Assembly: GCF_003660395.1 (NCBI RefSeq)
Contig: NZ_QXQT01000007.1
Coordinates: forward strand, 16,610 to 80,609
Reading direction: 5' to 3'
DNA from: Helicobacter vulpis
GTDB taxonomy: Bacteria; Campylobacterota; Campylobacteria; Campylobacterales; Helicobacteraceae
DNA: 64,000 nucleotides
Shown here: in pieces, positions 61,028-64,000 of the stretch
How the letters are laid out: the number at the start of each line of letters is the position of its first letter
Position numbering within the stretch: the first letter of the stretch is position 1
Translations under genes and position numbers: made by a program
The notes under the pieces: model-generated
What the model saw: the letters and a program-made list of their open reading frames with translations, nothing else
Told to the model about the DNA's origin: nothing
The model's database searches: none

Positions 61028-62017
61028 ATGAAAACGATGATCCTCTTGGGGCTATGTTTTTTAAGTGCTTTGCAGGCCACGCAATACTTTTTTAGGGATT
61101 TTCACTCCGATGATTTGGAGCGCGCGATCCATTTGCGCAAAAAACTTAAGAAAGAAATCCACACCTGCGCACAACTCAATACACTACCACACTACACCCC
61201 AACAGGCGAGAGAAAAGCCGATCCATGTAGCGCAGAGTTTAAGAGATCAGCCACTTTGTCCTACGATCTGGCTCTAGGTTTTCTGACCAGTGGCAAGCAG
61301 CCATATGCCCAAAGGGCTAAAGAAATTTTAGAGCAGTGGGCCCAAAGTCTTGAAGTGGTGGGCTCCAAAGAGGCTAAAAATCTGGTCAATTTCTATATGC
61401 CCTATATGAACATGGCCTATCTCTTTATCCGTGCCAAATTTCCCAGCCCCATATTTGAGCGATTTTCTCATAACATGTTAGCGTATGCGCGCACCAACAA
61501 AGACAATAACATCGGGGCTTGGAGCGTGCTTTTTGAGCTAAGTGGCGCGCTGGTAACCCACGATCGCGATCTGCTTTTGAGGATGGCACAACAATGGCAA
61601 AGTTGGATTTTAAACGCCATAGATGAGAATGGCGTGATGGCAAAGGAGATCGTGCGCTCCAACACAGCCAACTACAATGGTGGCCCCACTAAGGGCATTA
61701 AAGGCATCGCTTATACACATTTTGCCCTTAAGCCTATCAGCATAGCTGGCCAGCTGCTTGCAGAAAATGGCTTTGATCTGTGGCACACCCACGCCGCACA
61801 AAAACTTTTTAAAGCCTATGACACAACCGCTCGGTGGGTGCTCAACCCCAAAAGCTTCCCCTACTACCAACCAAACTTAATTGGCATCCATCACAATGCC
61901 TATTTTCTCTTGCTAAACAAATATTTTAAGAGTTTGGCAGGACAAGAAGCGATCAAACAAGATCATTTCAAGCGGGATCGTTTTAGACTAGAATTTAACC
62001 ATGCCTTGATTTTTTAG
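61028..62017 (+). CDS. Secreted alginate-lyase family protein (PL5/AlgL-like)
   Basis: This 329-residue protein has a signal peptide (MKTMILLGLCFLSALQA). The mature part has the alpha-toroid pattern of AlgL lyases: SATLSYDLALGFLTSG (~75), LVNFYMPYMNMAYLFIRA, NNIGAWSVLFELSGALVTHDRDLL (~158), and GIAYTHFALKPISIAGQLLAENGFDLW (~230), matching the conserved N-x-GAWS and Y-x-HYAL-like sites with the catalytic Tyr/His. It should cleave a mannuronate-type polysaccharide by beta-elimination in the periplasm or outside; the substrate is unproven. It is intact between decayed genes and toxin modules, suggesting acquisition by transfer. Confidence 0.75.
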   Translation: MKTMILLGLCFLSALQATQYFFRDFHSDDLERAIHLRKKLKKEIHTCAQLNTLPHYTPTGERKADPCSAEFKRSATLSYDLALGFLTSGKQPYAQRAKEILEQWAQSLEVVGSKEAKNLVNFYMPYMNMAYLFIRAKFPSPIFERFSHNMLAYARTNKDNNIGAWSVLFELSGALVTHDRDLLLRMAQQWQSWILNAIDENGVMAKEIVRSNTANYNGGPTKGIKGIAYTHFALKPISIAGQLLAENGFDLWHTHAAQKLFKAYDTTARWVLNPKSFPYYQPNLIGIHHNAYFLLLNKYFKSLAGQEAIKQDHFKRDRFRLEFNHALIF

Positions 62018-62114
62018 CCAAAAAATTAAAAGTACTATCAAAGCCTTTAACCAGAAGGTCAACACCGCGGCACTCAGACACCACCTCAAAGCCGCTTTAA
62101 ACAAGAGCCACAGC

Positions 62115-62633
62115 GTGGAGGCCTTTAAAAACCAATTGCACCAGCTAGTCCAGCGCACCGATTTTGACAACGCCACCAAAGCCCTCATCAGAGAGATTGA
62201 GGGGGGCTTACCTCCAGATGATGGAGGTAAACGCAGTTTAGAGATTGAAGAATTGGCTAAGAGAAAAGAGGGGGAGAGCGAGGAAGAGTTAAAAGTGAGA
62301 ATTAAGCAAGCGGTGGTGGATGTATTGCCGTATTTTAGTTTAAGCACAAAACAAGAGCGACACATGTGGGGACAAAAGGGGTATGTTATGGGGCGGGGTT
62401 ATTATGAACAACCAATAGATATAGGTTTAGTAAAGTCACTCTTTGAAACAGGAGAAGTGCTCTTAACAGAAAAAGGCGATTGGGATAAAAAGATGATCAT
62501 CACACACCCCGAATTTTATGGCATGTGTGTGCCTCATGGCGACATGAGTAGGGCAATTAAGACTTATAAAAGTAAAGTGCATTTTGGCGATAATAGTTTT
62601 CATATTGTACCTTATGCTAATAAAGGAGATTGA
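62115..62633 (+). CDS. Polymorphic toxin module, Ntox50-like ribonuclease
   Basis: The frame is open from 62010, after a TGA, without an ATG; GTG 62115 is the first plausible start, so this may be an orphan C-terminal cassette. A helical linker (~1-65) contains NATKALIREIEGGLPPDDGG, found again before the next toxin. The C-terminal ~100 residues resemble toxin type 50: KQERHMWGQKGYVMGRG (~79-95) and KVHFGDNSFHIVPYANK at the end. Such domains are BECR-fold RNases of contact-dependent or other polymorphic toxins. The next gene, overlapping by one base, looks like its immunity protein. Confidence 0.65.
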   Translation: MEAFKNQLHQLVQRTDFDNATKALIREIEGGLPPDDGGKRSLEIEELAKRKEGESEEELKVRIKQAVVDVLPYFSLSTKQERHMWGQKGYVMGRGYYEQPIDIGLVKSLFETGEVLLTEKGDWDKKMIITHPEFYGMCVPHGDMSRAIKTYKSKVHFGDNSFHIVPYANKGD

Positions 62634-62884
62634 TGGATATATTTAGCCTTAAAGAATATGTTGGTTGGTTTGTAAAAATTACAAGTCCTGAAGGGAGAAC
62701 AAGGGAGGGGATTTTTGAGGGCTATGATGGCCCTGCCTACGACCCCGAAGAAGAGGAAGATGTTATTTTACTCCACACTAGGGCTAAGAATGGGGGCTTT
62801 CGTGATTATGTGGTGTATAGAGCCCAAGACATCGCGGAGTTCATCCCCATACGAAAGGCGACTAAGGAGGAATACGAAGCGTGA
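62633..62884 (+). CDS. Probable immunity protein of the Ntox50-like toxin
   Basis: This 83-residue acidic protein starts at ATG 62633, four bases behind AAAGGAG; the A is shared with the toxin stop (TGATG). The pattern VGWFVKITSPEGRTREGIFEGYDGPAYDPEEEEDVILLHT looks like a small SH3-like barrel, and the strong negative charge suits binding a basic nuclease. Position, overlap, size and charge all fit an immunity protein. I cannot name an immunity family with certainty. Confidence 0.65.
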   Translation: MDIFSLKEYVGWFVKITSPEGRTREGIFEGYDGPAYDPEEEEDVILLHTRAKNGGFRDYVVYRAQDIAEFIPIRKATKEEYEA

Positions 62885-63078
62885 AGTAACGGCACTTTTT
62901 ATAAGAGCTAGCAGAGCATCTGCAAAAACTTATAGCTTAGAGAGAGCTAGAAGGTTTAGATCCCCTACCTTAAGGGCTGTAGCACACCCATACATCCCAG
63001 TAGAGGCAGGCTAGACTCACTAACGCTTTGGAAGATGTGCGAAGTCCTCGCGAACTTTTCCACGACTATTGTAAAGCC
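62885..63078 (+). other. Non-coding or remnant stretch between toxin modules
   Basis: No intact gene is seen. A short open piece (~63010-63090) reads ARLTNALEDVRSPRELFHDYC and would join the next toxin frame if the G6 run at 63082-63087 were one base longer, so it may be the missing N-terminal part of that protein. A preceding basic ORF starting in the immunity gene looks like a shadow. Confidence 0.4.
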
Positions 63079-63209
63079 CGTGGGGGGAGCGTATAATAAA
63101 AACGCTTAATCTCAAATTAAAAGCCAACGCCACCAAAGCTCTCATTAGAGAGATTGAGGGGGGCTTACCCCCAGATGATGGAGGAGGAGGAGGCTTACCT
63201 AACCCCCAT

Positions 63210-63767
63210 TTGGGGGATAGTGGGGGTAAAGGGGGTAATGGTGGCAAACCCCCTAGCAGTGAGTCAAGCCCCTTTAGTGGAGGAGGTAAAGATGGAAATG
63301 GGGGTCATGGCGATGGTGATGGGGAACTTATTAGCAAAACCACGCCCACACGCAAAGCTAGACCCGAAGAGATTACACAAGAACTCTTAGACAGGGTAAA
63401 AGAAACTAACGCCAAAATATGGGTAGGAGACTTAACCAATGTGCAAATCTTGGAGCATTTGGGGTTAGACCCTAACAAAACGCTAAAATTTATCGCGGAG
63501 GGGGATGTCCTCAAACATGTAGAAAGCAGACATGGCAAGGATTCTATACACGCCAAAAGAGGGCAACCCTCTATAGAAATTGCAGACATAGCTAACTACC
63601 CAAATATGGTTAATGGCGCGGACATCATCCAAATCAAGAAGCACAATAATATTAAGACACTGATAAGCGGAAAGCAGATTAATGGGTATTTTATAGTCGT
63701 AGAAACTGTAGGCACAAAGAATGGGCAACTCATCTTAAAAACGATGTATAAAGAGGGGGGAAATTAG
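63210..63767 (+). CDS. BECR-type (barnase/EndoU-like) nuclease module of a larger protein
   Basis: As read this is a 185-residue ORF from TTG 63210, but the frame is open upstream to ~63079 and includes the linker NATKALIREIEGGLPPDDGG. A Gly-rich linker (~1-45) is followed by DVLKHVESRHGKDSIHAKRGQPSIEIADIANYPNM and, at the end, NGYFIVVETVG...LILKTMYK. This resembles phage-type BECR nuclease domains (conserved H-x4-H and the final K-T-x-Y-K). It ends at a TAG just after a G6 run (63755-63760); one more G would continue into the next frame to the window end. It is therefore probably an internal domain of a large multidomain protein. Confidence 0.6.
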   Translation: MGDSGGKGGNGGKPPSSESSPFSGGGKDGNGGHGDGDGELISKTTPTRKARPEEITQELLDRVKETNAKIWVGDLTNVQILEHLGLDPNKTLKFIAEGDVLKHVESRHGKDSIHAKRGQPSIEIADIANYPNMVNGADIIQIKKHNNIKTLISGKQINGYFIVVETVGTKNGQLILKTMYKEGGN

Positions 63768-64000
63768 AAAATAGCCCCGTGTTTAAAGGTGGCGAGAATA
63801 TACGACTATCTAAAGATAGCGGGGAGTCCATAGTCGCAACAGATGCGAGCCTCCCCTTAGACGCTATCAGTCGCCACCAAGACAACCCTACCACCCCAGA
63901 ACTTAAGAGTCAAGCCCAAACCCTCTACACCCAAGCCCAAGAGCAAGAGGGTGGGTTTAGGGGGTTATTGGAGGGTTTGAAAACTACTAGCAACACAATA
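63767..64000 (+). CDS. Large multidomain protein, continuation (partial at window end)
   Basis: This frame is open for 78 codons from 63767 to the last base, with no start codon of its own that has a ribosome-binding site. It reads ENSPVFKGGENIRLSKDSG and then a Gln-rich helical stretch (ELKSQAQTLYTQAQEQEGG). Restoring one G in the run at 63755-63760 fuses it to the BECR-like module as TMYKEGGKLENSPVFKGG. The whole may be a polyvalent conflict protein of a mobile element. The remainder lies outside the window. Confidence 0.55.

Noticed and set aside
62715..63014. 99-residue basic ORF overlapping the immunity gene
   Set aside because: It begins inside the immunity gene in another frame, has no ribosome-binding site, and its Arg/Ser-rich composition looks like a shadow.

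Overview
The window looks like chromosome of a gastric Helicobacter that is not H. pylori. Several gene blocks follow the H. pylori order: tlpD-bioF; bioV, ftsH-like, mtaB, mscS, aroB, RCK protein and tgt; ftsZ-ftsA-ppiD-like-bioA; and pyrH-rpoZ-spoT-tyrS-nitronate monooxygenase-like-amiA. They are joined in a different arrangement and separated by genes H. pylori lacks, such as a pyruvate/indolepyruvate-decarboxylase-like enzyme and an AlgL-type lyase. The species cannot be fixed from sequence reading alone.

Layout. (1) 1-875: end of uvrB. (2) 877-6662: an accessory array of small multi-pass membrane proteins, ten of one family and three of a second, plus two unrelated small membrane ORFs. 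Two members of the second family are preceded by the same ~95-bp hairpin-forming leader. (3) 6679-23231: a chemotaxis-rich stretch with five MCPs (dCache, cytosolic TlpD with zinc-binding CZB, two tandem single-Cache paralogues, NIT-domain), a Hof-like porin, bioF, clpB, two small proteins and an M20 amidohydrolase. (4) 23264-42119: mainly leftward housekeeping genes, including a tightly overlapping run from the RCK protein to bioV, then ftsZ/ftsA, a PpiD-like chaperone and a TPP decarboxylase, with tgt and bioA rightward. (5) 42289-49656: rightward housekeeping operon from pyrH to a membrane protein. (6) 49659-55597: leftward nrdA, typA and a type II restriction-modification pair whose nuclease shows a BglII-like active-site spacing. 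(7) 55701-64000: accessory DNA. It holds a Ycf46-like AAA ATPase paired with a possible nuclease/membrane protein, about 2.5 kb of decayed mobile-element genes (relaxase-like, an unrecognised gene, an FtsK/HerA-like translocase), an alginate-lyase-family protein, and a cluster of polymorphic-toxin modules (Ntox50-like toxin with immunity protein; BECR-like nuclease inside what seems a large multidomain protein running off the window).

Functional themes: three biotin genes (bioF, bioV, bioA) lie at separate places; five chemoreceptors sit within 15 kb; the right end is a defence, conflict and mobile-element zone.

Sequence quality: five otherwise conserved genes (a porin, the ftsH-like gene, ftsA, the TPP decarboxylase, typA) are each split by one frameshift. 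In every case the gene is exactly one base short and is repaired by lengthening or creating a short run of one base. Two G6 tracts in the toxin region behave the same way. Since ftsA is expected to be essential, systematic homopolymer-shortening errors are more likely than true gene loss.
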